The notes: a model not told the origin generated them from the letters alone. Positions 15,120 through 24,065 are shown, counted from the first letter of the stretch. The stretch is DNA of 37,064 nucleotides from Stenotrophomonas sp. (GCA_003248565.1 QFOV01000033.1:1-37064); one strand, 5' to 3'. Translations and numbers: made by a program.

Positions 15120-16418
15120 ATGTTCGAAGGTTTGGGCAGAATCGGCTTCGGCCTGTTCGGCCTGGCGGTGCTTTTGGGCATCACCTGGCTTTTCTCCAAC
15201 AACAAGAAAGCCGTTGATTGGAAACTGGTTGCCACCGGCATCACCCTGCAGATCGCGTTCGCGGCGCTGGTGCTGCTGGTTCCGGGCGGCCGTGACGTGT
15301 TCGACTGGCTGGGCAAGGGCTTCGTCAAGATCCTGAGCTTCGTCAATGAAGGCTCGAACTTCATCTTCGGCAGCCTGATGGATGTGCCCAAGTACGGCTT
15401 CATCTTTGCCTTCCAGGTGCTGCCGACCATCATCTTCTTCTCTGCGCTGATGGGCGTGATGTACCACCTGGGCGTGATGCAGGCCATCGTGCGGGTCATG
15501 GCTGCGGCCATCACCAAGGTGATGCGCGTGTCCGGCGCGGAAACCACCAGCGTCTGCGCCAGCGTCTTCATCGGCCAGACCGAGGCGCCACTGACCGTGC
15601 GCCCGTACATCTCCAAGATGACCCAGTCCGAGCTGATCACCATGATGATCGGCGGCATGGCGCATATCGCTGGCGGCGTATTGGCTGCCTATGTCGGCAT
15701 GCTCGGTGGTGGTGATCCGGCCTCGCAGGCCTTCTACGCCAAGCATCTGCTGGCCGCCTCGATCATGGCCGCACCGGCCACGCTGGTGGTCGCCAAGCTG
15801 CTGGTGCCGGAGACCGGCACCCCCCTGACCCGCGGCACGGTCAAGATGGAAGTGGAAAAGACCTCGTCCAACATCATCGACGCTGCCGCAGCCGGCGCTG
15901 GCGACGGTCTGCGCCTGGCACTGAACATCGGCGCCATGCTGCTGGCCTTCATCGCCCTGATCGCCCTGCTCAATGCGCCACTGACCTGGATCGGTGACGT
16001 CACCGGCCTGGCCGCCGCCATCGGCAAGCCGACCAACCTGGCCACCATCTTCGGCTACGTGCTGGCACCGATCGCCTGGGTGATCGGCACGCCGTGGGCT
16101 GACGCCACCACCGTGGGTTCGCTGATTGGCCAGAAGGTCGTGATCAACGAATTTGTCGCCTACATGGACCTGTCGCAGATCATCCAGGGCAATGTTCCTG
16201 GCACCACCTTGAGCGAAGAAGGCCGCCTGATCGCGACCTACGCCCTGTGTGGCTTCGCCAACTTCAGCTCGATCGCCATCCAGATCGGCGGCATCGGCGG
16301 GCTGGCCCCGGACCGTCGCCAGGACCTGGCCAAGTTCGGCCTGCGTGCGGTTCTGGGCGGCACCATCGCCACCTTGATGACTGCCACCATTGCCGGCGTA
16401 CTGACCCACTTCAGTTGA
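15120..16418 (+). CDS. NupC-type concentrative nucleoside transporter
   Basis: The 432-residue inner-membrane symporter of the CNT family imports nucleosides with a cation gradient. Hydrophobic segments run through the whole length. The family signature GQTEAPL (152-158) forms part of the nucleoside site. TNLATIFGYVLAPIAWVIGTPW, GNVPGTTLSEEGRLIATYALCGFANFSSIAIQIGG and the final small hydrophobic helices are also characteristic. The next gene is a ribokinase-type sugar kinase, which suggests use of nucleoside ribose, though a nucleoside hydrolase gene is not in the window. Confidence 0.94.
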   Translation: MFEGLGRIGFGLFGLAVLLGITWLFSNNKKAVDWKLVATGITLQIAFAALVLLVPGGRDVFDWLGKGFVKILSFVNEGSNFIFGSLMDVPKYGFIFAFQVLPTIIFFSALMGVMYHLGVMQAIVRVMAAAITKVMRVSGAETTSVCASVFIGQTEAPLTVRPYISKMTQSELITMMIGGMAHIAGGVLAAYVGMLGGGDPASQAFYAKHLLAASIMAAPATLVVAKLLVPETGTPLTRGTVKMEVEKTSSNIIDAAAAGAGDGLRLALNIGAMLLAFIALIALLNAPLTWIGDVTGLAAAIGKPTNLATIFGYVLAPIAWVIGTPWADATTVGSLIGQKVVINEFVAYMDLSQIIQGNVPGTTLSEEGRLIATYALCGFANFSSIAIQIGGIGGLAPDRRQDLAKFGLRAVLGGTIATLMTATIAGVLTHFS

Positions 16419-16519
16419 TTCAATCCAGCTGATACGGCTCGGCCGCTGCAAAGCCGCCGAGTCAGATGGCCAAGCCATCGCAGCTGCTGTTTCATCGCCA
16501 CCTTAGAGACAAAGATTCC

Positions 16520-17470
16520 ATGAGTTCTGTAGTCGTTGCCGGTTCCTTCAATGTCGATCACGTCTGGCGCTGCGATGCCCTGCCCGCGCCGGGAGCGACC
16601 ATTGCTGGCCGTTACAGCACCGGTCCCGGTGGCAAGGGCTTCAACCAGGCCGTCGCGGCACGCCGCGCCGGTGCCGACACCAGCTTCGTCTGCGCGCTCG
16701 GCGCCGATGCTGGCGGCGACCTCGCCCGCCAGCTGGCCAACGCCGACGGCATCACGCTGGTGGCCGAAGCCACCGCCGAGCCGACCGGCACCGCTGGCAT
16801 CTACGTCGATGGCCGTGGCCGCAACTCGATCGTGATCGGCGCCGGTGCCAACGCCTCGCTGAGCACGGACTTCGTTGCCGCCAACGCCGCCCTGATCGGT
16901 GGTGCCAAGGTGTTGCTGGCCCAGTTGGAATCGCCGGTGGAAACGATCGAAGCCGCGTTGGCACAGGCCCGCGAGGCCGGCGTACTGACCATGCTCAACG
17001 CCGCCCCGGCCAATGCCCCGTCCACCATCAGCCTGCTCAAGCTGGCCGATGTGCTGACCCCCAACGAAACCGAGTTTGCCGCCCTGCTCGGCCGCCATGT
17101 CGGCGAGCGTATCGAGGCCGATGACGTCGCCGCCCTTGACGGTGCCAGCCTGCACGCCCTGTGCCGCAAGCTGTCCAGCAACACCGTGGTGGTGACGCTG
17201 GGCGCGGTTGGCGTGTTTGTCTCGCACGATGAGGACAAGCTGCGCAGCGACAGCCAGCCGTACTACCGGGTGGCTGCCGAGTCGGTGCAGGTGGTGGACA
17301 CCACCGGCGCCGGCGACGCCTTCAACGGCGCCCTCGCCGCCTCGCTGGCGGCCGCACCGGACGCTGCGTTCATCAAGCACGTGCGCTTCGCCAACCAATA
17401 CGCCGCCCGCTCCACCGAGAACGAAGGCGCCGCGCTGGCGATGCCGCGGATGACCCCGGCCGACGTCTGA
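16520..17470 (+). CDS. rbsK: Ribokinase / PfkB family carbohydrate kinase
   Basis: The 316-residue kinase has the PfkB fold: N-terminal VVVAGSFNVDHVWRCDALPAPG, GPGGKGFNQAVAARRAGA (35-52) for sugar binding, LTPNETE (179-185), and the ATP/anion-hole motif DTTGAGDAFNGAL with catalytic Asp266. The pattern GGKGFNQAVAARRAGAD is closest to ribokinase. The reaction would be D-ribose plus ATP to ribose 5-phosphate; another pentose or nucleoside is possible. The start is ATG 16520; an in-frame ATG 18 codons upstream lacks conserved sequence. It lies 101 nt after the nucleoside transporter and may be co-transcribed with it. Confidence 0.85.
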   Translation: MSSVVVAGSFNVDHVWRCDALPAPGATIAGRYSTGPGGKGFNQAVAARRAGADTSFVCALGADAGGDLARQLANADGITLVAEATAEPTGTAGIYVDGRGRNSIVIGAGANASLSTDFVAANAALIGGAKVLLAQLESPVETIEAALAQAREAGVLTMLNAAPANAPSTISLLKLADVLTPNETEFAALLGRHVGERIEADDVAALDGASLHALCRKLSSNTVVVTLGAVGVFVSHDEDKLRSDSQPYYRVAAESVQVVDTTGAGDAFNGALAASLAAAPDAAFIKHVRFANQYAARSTENEGAALAMPRMTPADV

Positions 17471-17483
17471 GCCTATGGCTTTG

Positions 17484-17660
17484 CCCCCTCCCTTGCGTAG
17501 CAGGGGAGGGTTGGGGAGGGGTTGGCGCTCTGGCCTTTCAAGCACTCCCGGGCTCGCGCCGTTGCTCCCTCCCTTTGCCGTAGGCAAGGGGAGGGTTGGG
17601 GAGGGGTTGGCTCTTAAGCCTTTCACGCATTGCCAGCTTCGCGGCTTACGCCGCTCCTAC
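17484..17660. repeat. Two tandem GC-rich hairpin elements and one REP-like unit
   Basis: Element copies at 17484-17525 (stem CCCTCCCTTGC-GTA-GCAGGGGAGGG) and 17565-17610 (stem CCCTCCCTTTGCC-GTA-GGCAAGGGGAGGG) are in the same orientation, each followed by TTGGGGAGGGGTTGG. A REP-like unit in reverse orientation follows (17635-17660). They lie between the kinase gene and dusB. Confidence 0.87.
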
Positions 17661-17695
17661 AGCCGCGGTTCCAGCCAGCGCCTTACACTAGCCCC

Positions 17696-18685
17696 ATGCA
17701 GATCGGCCCCTACACCATTGCACCCAACGTGGTGCTCGCGCCCATGGCCGGCGTCACCGACAAGCCATTCCGTCAGCTGTGCAAACGGCTCGGTGCGGGT
17801 CTGGCCGCCTCGGAAATGACCATCAGCGACCCGCGCTTCTGGACCACCCGCAAGTCCATCCATCGCATGGACCATGCCGGTGAACCGGCACCGATCAGCG
17901 TGCAGATCGCCGGCACCGAGCCGCAGCAGCTGGCCGATGCCGCGCGCTACAACGTCGACCACGGCGCGCAGATCATCGACATCAACATGGGCTGCCCGGC
18001 CAAGAAGGTCTGCAACGCCTGGGCCGGCTCGGCACTGATGCGTGACGAAGCGCTGGTAGCACGCATTCTTGAGTCGGTGGTCAATGCCGTCGATGTGCCG
18101 GTGACACTGAAAATCCGCACCGGCTGGTGCGCCGAGGTGCGCAACGCACCGACCATCGCGCATATCGCCGAAGGCAGCGGCATCGCCGCGCTGGCCATCC
18201 ATGGCCGCACCCGCGACCAGCATTACACCGGCGTGGCCGAGTACGAGACCATCGCCGCGATCAAGGCGATGCTGAAGATCCCGGTATTGGCCAATGGCGA
18301 CGTGGACTCACCGCGCAAGGCCGAGCAGGTGCTCAAGCTGACCGGCGCCGATGCGGTGATGGTGGGCCGCGCCGCCCAGGGCCGGCCATGGATCTTCCGC
18401 GAGATCGCCCATTACCTGACCACCGGCGAGGAACTGCCGCCGCCGTCGGTGGAAGAGGTGCGCGACATCCTGCTCGGCCATCTCAGCGACCTGCACACGT
18501 TCTATGGCGAGCCGCAGGGCGTGCGCATCGCGCGCAAGCATCTGGGCTGGTATGCAAAGGATCGCCCGGAAAACGCCGCGTTCCGCGCGGTGGTAAATGC
18601 AGCGGAAACCGCCGACGCGCAGATCAAGCTGACCCGTGACTATTTCGATGCGCTGATAGCCGGCGAAACCGCGTACGCGCTGTAG
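17696..18685 (+). CDS. dusB: tRNA-dihydrouridine synthase B
   Basis: The 329-residue flavoprotein reduces specific uridines of tRNA to dihydrouridine with NAD(P)H and FMN. The N-terminal TIM barrel shows VVLAPMAGVTDKPFRQLC, SVQIAGTEPQQLADAA, IIDINMGCPAKKVCN with the catalytic cysteine, TLKIRTGW, IHGRTRDQHYTG, PVLANGDV and VGRAAQGRPWIFREI; a helical tRNA-binding domain follows. The match to DusB (start IGPY...APMAGVTD) is strong over the whole length. The start is ATG 17696; a TTG 22 codons upstream would read through a REP unit. It is not followed by fis, its usual partner in enterobacteria. The TAG stop lies in a degenerate SMAG repeat. Confidence 0.95.
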   Translation: MQIGPYTIAPNVVLAPMAGVTDKPFRQLCKRLGAGLAASEMTISDPRFWTTRKSIHRMDHAGEPAPISVQIAGTEPQQLADAARYNVDHGAQIIDINMGCPAKKVCNAWAGSALMRDEALVARILESVVNAVDVPVTLKIRTGWCAEVRNAPTIAHIAEGSGIAALAIHGRTRDQHYTGVAEYETIAAIKAMLKIPVLANGDVDSPRKAEQVLKLTGADAVMVGRAAQGRPWIFREIAHYLTTGEELPPPSVEEVRDILLGHLSDLHTFYGEPQGVRIARKHLGWYAKDRPENAAFRAVVNAAETADAQIKLTRDYFDALIAGETAYAL

Positions 18686-18834
18686 AACTGAACCATGGCT
18701 CGGCTGGGGTGTTACCGACGACATGTCGGATTGTGCAGGAAACCCCTGTAGAGCCGAGCCATGCTCGGCTGGGACGCTACCGGTGATCTGCCCGATGGTG
18801 CAGAAAGCCTCTGCCGAGCATGGCTCGGCACTAC
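18682..18834. repeat. SMAG repeats downstream of dusB
   Basis: A degenerate copy (18682-18705) starts with the GTAG that holds the dusB stop. A forward copy (18748-18770) and a reverse copy (18812-18834) form an inverted pair with 41 nt between them. The forward copy differs at two positions that keep the stem paired (AGCCGAG with CTCGGCT). Confidence 0.88.
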
Positions 18835-18841
18835 AGGCCAC

Positions 18842-18872
18842 AAAAAAAGCCCACCAGCTTGTGCTGGCGGGC
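18842..18872 (-). terminator. Intrinsic terminator of the nitroreductase gene
   Basis: On the minus strand GCCCGCCAGC (18863-18872) pairs with GCTGGTGGGC (18849-18858; one G-T pair) around a 4-nt loop, followed by seven T (18842-18848). It lies 67 nt beyond the gene's stop. Confidence 0.88.
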
Positions 18873-18938
18873 CCGTTCGACTGTCAGCGGCGCGCGGGGG
18901 AGAGAACCGCGCCACTGCAATTCAGCCGAATACCTTGA

Positions 18939-19538
18939 TCAGGCAAATACCTTGAAGCGCGCTTCGTCTTCCATGAAGGTCTTTTCACCGAACGGGGCTT
19001 CATTCGAGCCGAACGGCATCTGCGCACGCAGCTGCCAGTTGCCATGGATGCCCCACTGCCTGCGCACGGCCTCGTCCACCAACGGGTTGTAATGCTGCAG
19101 GCTGGCGCCGACACCGGCCTCGGCCAGTGCGGTCCACACCGCGAACTGCGCCATGCCGTTGGACTGTTCCGCCCACACCGGGAAATTGTCGGCATACAGG
19201 GCGAACTGCTCCTGCAGGCCCTTCACCACGTCAGTGTCGGTGAAGTACAGCACCGTGCCTGCGCCGGCGGCAAAGCTGTTGATCTTGCCTTCGGTGGCCG
19301 CAAACGCCTCTGCCGGTACGATCTTGCGCAGCTCTTCCTTGGTCAGGTCCCAGAACTTCTGGCTGTGGTCGCCGAACAGGATCAGCGCGCGGGTGGACTG
19401 CGAGTTGAACGAAGACGGCGCCTCGCGCACTGCCTGCTTGATCAACTGGATGGTGTCGTCCTGGCTGATCGGCAGCTGCTTGCCGAGGGCGTACTGGGAG
19501 CGGCGCTTCTTGTACAGGGAGATGGCTTGGCTGTTCAT
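18939..19538 (-). CDS. Nitroreductase family oxidoreductase
   Basis: The 199-residue, FMN-dependent protein belongs to the nitroreductase superfamily, in the subgroup often annotated as oxidoreductases related to fatty-acid repression (MhqN/YdgI-like). It shows LYKKRRSQYALGKQLPIS with the FMN-binding RRS, APSSFNSQSTRALIL for FMN phosphate, and WTALAEAGVGASLQHYNPLVDEAV plus PFGSNEAPFGEKTF near the C-terminus. It probably reduces quinones or nitro compounds with NAD(P)H. ATG 19538 has AAGGAA upstream and fits the family start; the frame stays open another 26 codons upstream. It has its own promoter and terminator, so it is probably a single-gene unit. Confidence 0.92.
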   Translation of the reverse strand: MNSQAISLYKKRRSQYALGKQLPISQDDTIQLIKQAVREAPSSFNSQSTRALILFGDHSQKFWDLTKEELRKIVPAEAFAATEGKINSFAAGAGTVLYFTDTDVVKGLQEQFALYADNFPVWAEQSNGMAQFAVWTALAEAGVGASLQHYNPLVDEAVRRQWGIHGNWQLRAQMPFGSNEAPFGEKTFMEDEARFKVFA

Positions 19539-19599
19539 GATCGTTTCCTTCAGGGGGAAGCAGCCCGGCAACACCGCCGGTCTTTGCTTGATGGCGTCC

Positions 19600-19627
19600 A
19601 TTGTATTTTCCACCAAATTCGGAACAA
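19600..19627 (-). promoter_or_regulatory. Candidate promoter of the nitroreductase gene
   Basis: On the minus strand TTGTTC (19622-19627), a 16-nt spacer and TACAAT (19600-19605) give a fair sigma70 promoter about 60 nt before the ATG. The surrounding 19600-19680 is clearly more AT-rich than the rest of the window. GGAA and TTCC halves around 19621-19640 might be a regulator site. Confidence 0.45.
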
Positions 19628-19893
19628 TTACTTAAATTCCAATGATTCGTTTCATTTTCAGAACAAATGCATGGACAGCTTTACAGGCACCCTTCAAGCC
19701 AGGCCCAAGCGCTCACCAAGCCCTCATTCCAGATCGGCCACTTCTCAGAACCAACAGCTATATGCAGCCCGCACCCGCAAACCCGCGCCGCTCCGACATT
19801 GCTGCTGGCACCGCAATGCTGGGTTCCGTTACGCATGCGCCGCGGTAACACCGGCTGGCGATACTGGGCGGATCACTGCACGACGCTGTTTCC
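19628..19893. other. Intergenic stretch between divergent genes
   Basis: Together with 19539-19627 this makes a 355-nt gap between the nitroreductase gene and the methyltransferase gene. Open frames on the plus strand here give Pro/Ser/Arg-rich sequence without start signals or family resemblance. I see no gene, RNA or repeat in it. Confidence 0.5.
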
Positions 19894-20715
19894 ATGACTC
19901 TCAACGACTTCCCCTACCTGCATGGCTTCTCGGCAAACGAACAGGAGCGGCTGCGCAAGCAGGCACGCCTGTTCGAACCGGCGATCTTCCATGACATCGA
20001 CTTCCGCAACTCCCGCCACATCCTCGAAGTAGGCAGCGGCGTCGGTGCGCAGAGCGAGATCCTGCTGCGCCGCTTCCCCGAGCTGCGGGTCACCGGCATC
20101 GACCTCAACGAGCGCCAGCTGGCTGCCGCCAACGCGCATCTGGCACAGATGCCGTGGCTGCAGGAGCGCGTCGAGTTCCAGCGCGCCAATGCCACCGACC
20201 TGCCGTTCGAACCGCGCAGCTTCGACGGCGCCTTCCTGTGCTGGGTGTTGGAGCACGTCCCCTCGCCCGCGCGCGCGCTGGCCGAAGTGCGGCGGGTACT
20301 GAGCCCGGGCTCGCCGGTATTCGTCACCGAGGTGATGAACGCCTCGTTCCTGCTCGATCCCTACTCGCCCAACCTGTGGCGCTACTGGATGGCGTTCAAC
20401 GATTTCCAGATCGACAGCGGCGGCGACCCGTTCGTCGGCGCCAAGCTCGGCAACCTGCTGCTGGCCGGCGGCTTCCGCGATGTGCAGACGCAGACCAAGA
20501 CCGTGCACCTGGACAACCGCGAACCAGCGCGGCGCAAGGTGATGTTCGCGCTGTGGGAAGAACTGCTGCTGTCAGCGGCCGAGCAACTGCTGGAGGCTGG
20601 CAAGGTCGACCAGGCCACGGTGGATGGCATGCGCGCCGAGTTCACCCAGGTGCAGAACGACCCCAATGCGGTGTTCTTCTATTCCTTCGTGCAGGCCCGC
20701 GCCACGGTCTACTGA
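19894..20715 (+). CDS. Class I SAM-dependent methyltransferase
   Basis: The 273-residue cytoplasmic protein has a Rossmann methyltransferase core. Motif I is ILEVGSGVGAQSEIL (about 43-57). The acidic end of strand 2 is VTGIDLNERQLAAA. Motif II is NATDLPFEPRSFDGAFLCWVLEHV, and the last piece of the core is AEVRRVLSPGSPVFVTEV. This is the Methyltransf_11/25 type. The C-terminal third (FNDFQIDSGGDPFVGAKLGNLL ...) is not typical of any family I can name. The substrate is unknown. The last 7 bases overlap the 3' end of the convergent downstream gene. Confidence 0.87.
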   Translation: MTLNDFPYLHGFSANEQERLRKQARLFEPAIFHDIDFRNSRHILEVGSGVGAQSEILLRRFPELRVTGIDLNERQLAAANAHLAQMPWLQERVEFQRANATDLPFEPRSFDGAFLCWVLEHVPSPARALAEVRRVLSPGSPVFVTEVMNASFLLDPYSPNLWRYWMAFNDFQIDSGGDPFVGAKLGNLLLAGGFRDVQTQTKTVHLDNREPARRKVMFALWEELLLSAAEQLLEAGKVDQATVDGMRAEFTQVQNDPNAVFFYSFVQARATVY

Positions 20716-21764
20716 GTTGTGGCGGCGCCGGTTGCCACCGGCGCTCGCCAGATGCGCTGCCACATCAGCGCCAAACGCTGTTTCAGCACATCACGATTGC
20801 CGGCCTGCCTATAGGCCGGCATCACCTGCCGTGGCGGCATCGCCTGCCACTGGCCATCACGTTCGCTGGCGACGGCGAAGTTGAAGTTGTAGTCCGGCTC
20901 CAAGCCCATGCGCAGATCGCTGAGCACCAGCTCGCCATCCACCACCTGCGCACGCATGAAGCCGTGGTTGAACCAGTTCAGTCGCTGCACCGCAGGCACT
21001 TCGGCGGCCTGCCGCAGCGCCTGCACATTCGAGGGGTAGCCCTGGAACTGCATCGGCCCGTGATCGGCCCATAGCGAACGATCACCGACCACATAGCCTT
21101 GCGGCGTCATCGCCACCACCCGCCACAGCAAGGTGTTGAACGGCATCGGCACCGAGAAGCGCGGCGCATCGGCCAGGCCCATCTGCGCCAGGGACTGCGC
21201 GGCAACGCGGTCCACCTGCGCCTTGGCGATCAACGACCAGCCCAGATAACCGCTGCTCAACACCAGGCCCGCCACCAGCGCGCGTTGCGCCAATGGCCGT
21301 GCACGCGCAAACCAGGCAATACCGCAACCAACCAGCAGCCAGATCGTATAGAGCGGATCGATGATGAAGACGCTGGACCACATCGTCGGTGGCGGCGTCA
21401 GCGGCCACCACAGCTGCGTGCCGTAAACAGTGAAGGCATCCAGCAGCGGATGCGTCACCAGCGCCAGCACGATCGCCCACCACCAGCGCGTCGGCGCCTG
21501 GGCGACGCGGCCATGGCCGAAGCGCTCGTACAACCACCAGATCAAGGTGCCCAGCAAGGGCAGCACGAACAGCGAATGGCTGAAGCTGCGGTGCACCGTC
21601 ATCAGGCTCACCGGGTTATCGGTGAAGGCCATGATCGCCAAACCGTCCAGATCGGGCAGCGTTGCCAGCGCAGCACCGGCAAGCAAGGCGGCGCGGCGAT
21701 GCGCGGCGGGGGTAATGGCGGCAGCGATGGCGCCACCGAGAACGATCTGACTGAGGGAATCCAT
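20709..21764 (-). CDS. YdjM-like membrane-bound metal-dependent hydrolase (DUF457)
   Basis: The 351-residue protein has an N-terminal membrane part of about 190 residues with the DUF457/YdjM pattern: MDSLSQIVLGGAIAAAI, LPDLDG, HRSFSHSL, and HPLLDAFTVYGTQLWWP, where His and Asp residues would bind metal. The C-terminal 150 residues are soluble (PFNTLLWRVVAMTPQGYVVGD ...). E. coli YdjM is LexA-controlled, but I see no clear LexA box upstream here. The reaction is unknown. The 3' end overlaps the methyltransferase gene tail to tail by 7 bases. Confidence 0.85.
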   Translation of the reverse strand: MDSLSQIVLGGAIAAAITPAAHRRAALLAGAALATLPDLDGLAIMAFTDNPVSLMTVHRSFSHSLFVLPLLGTLIWWLYERFGHGRVAQAPTRWWWAIVLALVTHPLLDAFTVYGTQLWWPLTPPPTMWSSVFIIDPLYTIWLLVGCGIAWFARARPLAQRALVAGLVLSSGYLGWSLIAKAQVDRVAAQSLAQMGLADAPRFSVPMPFNTLLWRVVAMTPQGYVVGDRSLWADHGPMQFQGYPSNVQALRQAAEVPAVQRLNWFNHGFMRAQVVDGELVLSDLRMGLEPDYNFNFAVASERDGQWQAMPPRQVMPAYRQAGNRDVLKQRLALMWQRIWRAPVATGAATTQ

Positions 21765-21792
21765 GCGCCGATGCTAGCAGCCAACGCTGCGC

Positions 21793-22905
21793 TCAGCGCT
21801 GCCGCCGGCCATGCAGTCGCCACAGCATCAGGCCGCCGTACAGCAGCGCCAGCAACAGCAGGTTGAGCAGCTCGCCACCGATCTCAGGCAGGCGCGCGCC
21901 CAATTGCTGGGTGCGGACGATGGCATTGATGCCAGCGGTGGTCGGCAACAGCTTGGCCAACGCCACCAGGGCCGGCGGTGAGGCGATGGCCGGCCACGAC
22001 AGGTTGGACAGGAAGAACAACTGGATCGACACCGCGGTGACGTACTGGAACGCACGCTCGCGGGTATCGAAGAAGCTGGCGATGAACATCCCGAATGGCA
22101 CCGTCGCCAGCGCGAACAGCAGCACCGCCAACAACATCCCGGGAACGTTGCCGCCGCGCGGATAATCCTGCGCCCAGGCAGTGAAGCCGACGTAGTACAG
22201 CAGCCCGCACACCGCCACCACGACGAAGGCCAGCGCCATGCCGGACAAGGTCGGCAGGTCGAACTGCAGGCGCCGGCCCAGCTGCGCGCGGCGACTGCCC
22301 AGCAGTACGCCGATGCCGAGCAGCAGGGTCTGGTGCACGATCAATTCCGATACGCCGGGCACCACGCTGCTGCCATAGCCTTCGCGGGTGTTGTACAGCG
22401 GCCGCTGCACCAGTTGCAGCGGCGCTGCCTGCGGCGCGCCCATGAACGCCGCCTGGCGCACTGCCTGCTGGCGACCAAAGCTGGTGATGCCCTCGGCCAG
22501 CCCGTTGAGAATGGTGCTGGCCCGGCTCAGGTAGGCACCATTGCCCAGCAACACCAGTTGACCGCTGCCGCCGCGCAGGATGTCACGCTCCAGCCGCTGC
22601 GGGATCAGCACGATGCCATCCACCTCGCCGCGCAGCAGTTGCTGTTTGGCCTGGGCCAGATCCGGCGGCTGGCTGACCACCCGCACCGCCAGCAGTGCGT
22701 CCACATGCCGGATCAGCTCGCGGCTGCTGGCGCTGTGGTCCGCATCCACCACCGCGATCGGCAGGTCACTGGCGACCTGGTGGCGATACGCCGCCGGGTA
22801 GAAGAACGAGTACAGCAGCACCGCCCCTATCATCACCGCGCGCGCGGCCGGGTCGGCGAACATCGCCTGCAAGGCGCTCCGGAAGCCCGCTCCGAAGCCG
22901 CTCAT
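21793..22905 (-). CDS. ABC-2 type transporter permease (second subunit)
   Basis: The 370-residue inner-membrane protein has the ABC2_membrane_3 layout. One membrane segment near residues 22-42 (AVMIGAVLLYSFFYPAAY) is followed by a large periplasmic region of about 170 residues, with IAVVDADHSASSRELIRHVDA and VDGIVLIPQRLERDIL. Five segments follow at the C-terminus. This matches YbhR/YhhJ-like subunits of drug exporters. ATG 22905 overlaps the stop of the other permease in an ATGA. It is the last gene of tolC-hlyD-permease-permease. No nucleotide-binding motif is present in it or nearby. Confidence 0.9.
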   Translation of the reverse strand: MSGFGAGFRSALQAMFADPAARAVMIGAVLLYSFFYPAAYRHQVASDLPIAVVDADHSASSRELIRHVDALLAVRVVSQPPDLAQAKQQLLRGEVDGIVLIPQRLERDILRGGSGQLVLLGNGAYLSRASTILNGLAEGITSFGRQQAVRQAAFMGAPQAAPLQLVQRPLYNTREGYGSSVVPGVSELIVHQTLLLGIGVLLGSRRAQLGRRLQFDLPTLSGMALAFVVVAVCGLLYYVGFTAWAQDYPRGGNVPGMLLAVLLFALATVPFGMFIASFFDTRERAFQYVTAVSIQLFFLSNLSWPAIASPPALVALAKLLPTTAGINAIVRTQQLGARLPEIGGELLNLLLLALLYGGLMLWRLHGRRQR

Positions 22906-24065
22906 GCGCGCACCTGCTGTCGTGCCGTGCGCAGCAGCAGGCAGGCCCCCAAGCCGCCGGCCACCACGCTCATCAACAGCAGCACCGCCAGCGGCCGCAG
23001 CGATACTTGCCAAGGCGCGCCCATGAACAACTGCTGCATCTGCACCTGCACATAGGCGGTGAGCGGCAGCAGCATGTTCCAGACGCGGGTGAACAACGGC
23101 GCCTCGATCACCGGGAAGGTGGCACCGGAAAATGCCAGCGCGGTACCAATCGTCAGACCCACCGCCGACAGCCCCGTGCAGGTGTCGCGGGTTACGGCGA
23201 TGAACAGCAGCGCGAAACTGCAGCAGGCCAGGTAGAACAGCGGCTGCACCAGCAGCATCAACCCCAGACTGCCGGCCATGCCGTCACCGCGCACATAGGC
23301 CAGATACAGCACGCCAAACGCGCCATACAGCGAGAACAGCGCCACATACGGAAACAGCTTGCCGGCCATCGCCGACCACGGCCGTTGCTGCAACCAGCCG
23401 CCCAGCAGGCCATCACGCTGCTCGCGCCCAAACGCGGCACCGGCCGCGAGCGCGGCCAGCAGGGACAGCATGGCCGGGAAGATCAGCGGCAGCAGGAACA
23501 ATTCATAGCTGCGCGCCGGGTTGTACAGCACCGTCGCCTGCACCGTCACCGGCGGCCCACGCAGTTTTGCCGGGCCAACCTGCAGCGCGATCTGCTGCTT
23601 GAGCATGCGCGCGTTGTAGGCACTCACCGCATCACCGATATCGCGTCCGGCCGACTGCCCGGTCGCCATGTAGGTGGCGTTGTAGAACGCATAGACCGGC
23701 ACGGTTTCGCCACGCAGCACGCGCCGGCTCAGGTCGCGCGGCACCAGCACGATGGCAAACACTTCCAGCGCCCGCAGCTGCGCCTGCGCCTGCTGCAGCG
23801 ACGCCGGCTGGCTTGCCACCCGCACGCCGGGGCTGTCATCGATGGCGCGTGCCAGGCCGCGACTGGTCGGGCTGTGGTCCAGGTCAACCAGGGCGATCGG
23901 CACCTGCCGCAGCACCGAGCCGGAGAACAGCCACATCATCAGCGCCATCAGCAGCAGCGGCAGCACCGTCACCAACGCCAGCTCCCAGCGGTCACTGCGC
24001 CAGTGCTGCAACTCGCGCCGCAGCGAGGCGGCGAAGGCGCCGGCCGATGTCAGTCCTGCGGCCAT
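22902..24065 (-). CDS. ABC-2 type transporter permease (first subunit)
   Basis: The 387-residue inner-membrane protein has the same layout as its neighbour. A first membrane segment at about 27-48 (WELALVTVLPLLLMALMMWLF) is followed by a periplasmic domain (VPIALVDLDHSPTSRGLARAI, ALEVFAIVLVPRDLSRRVL). The C-terminal block has five membrane segments, including AMLSLLAALAAGAAFGREQRDG, a cytoplasmic coupling-type loop. The two permeases probably form a heterodimer. Its start overlaps the adaptor gene by 16 nt. It is a normal permease with no fused ATPase domain. Confidence 0.9.
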   Translation of the reverse strand: MAAGLTSAGAFAASLRRELQHWRSDRWELALVTVLPLLLMALMMWLFSGSVLRQVPIALVDLDHSPTSRGLARAIDDSPGVRVASQPASLQQAQAQLRALEVFAIVLVPRDLSRRVLRGETVPVYAFYNATYMATGQSAGRDIGDAVSAYNARMLKQQIALQVGPAKLRGPPVTVQATVLYNPARSYELFLLPLIFPAMLSLLAALAAGAAFGREQRDGLLGGWLQQRPWSAMAGKLFPYVALFSLYGAFGVLYLAYVRGDGMAGSLGLMLLVQPLFYLACCSFALLFIAVTRDTCTGLSAVGLTIGTALAFSGATFPVIEAPLFTRVWNMLLPLTAYVQVQMQQLFMGAPWQVSLRPLAVLLLMSVVAGGLGACLLLRTARQQVRA

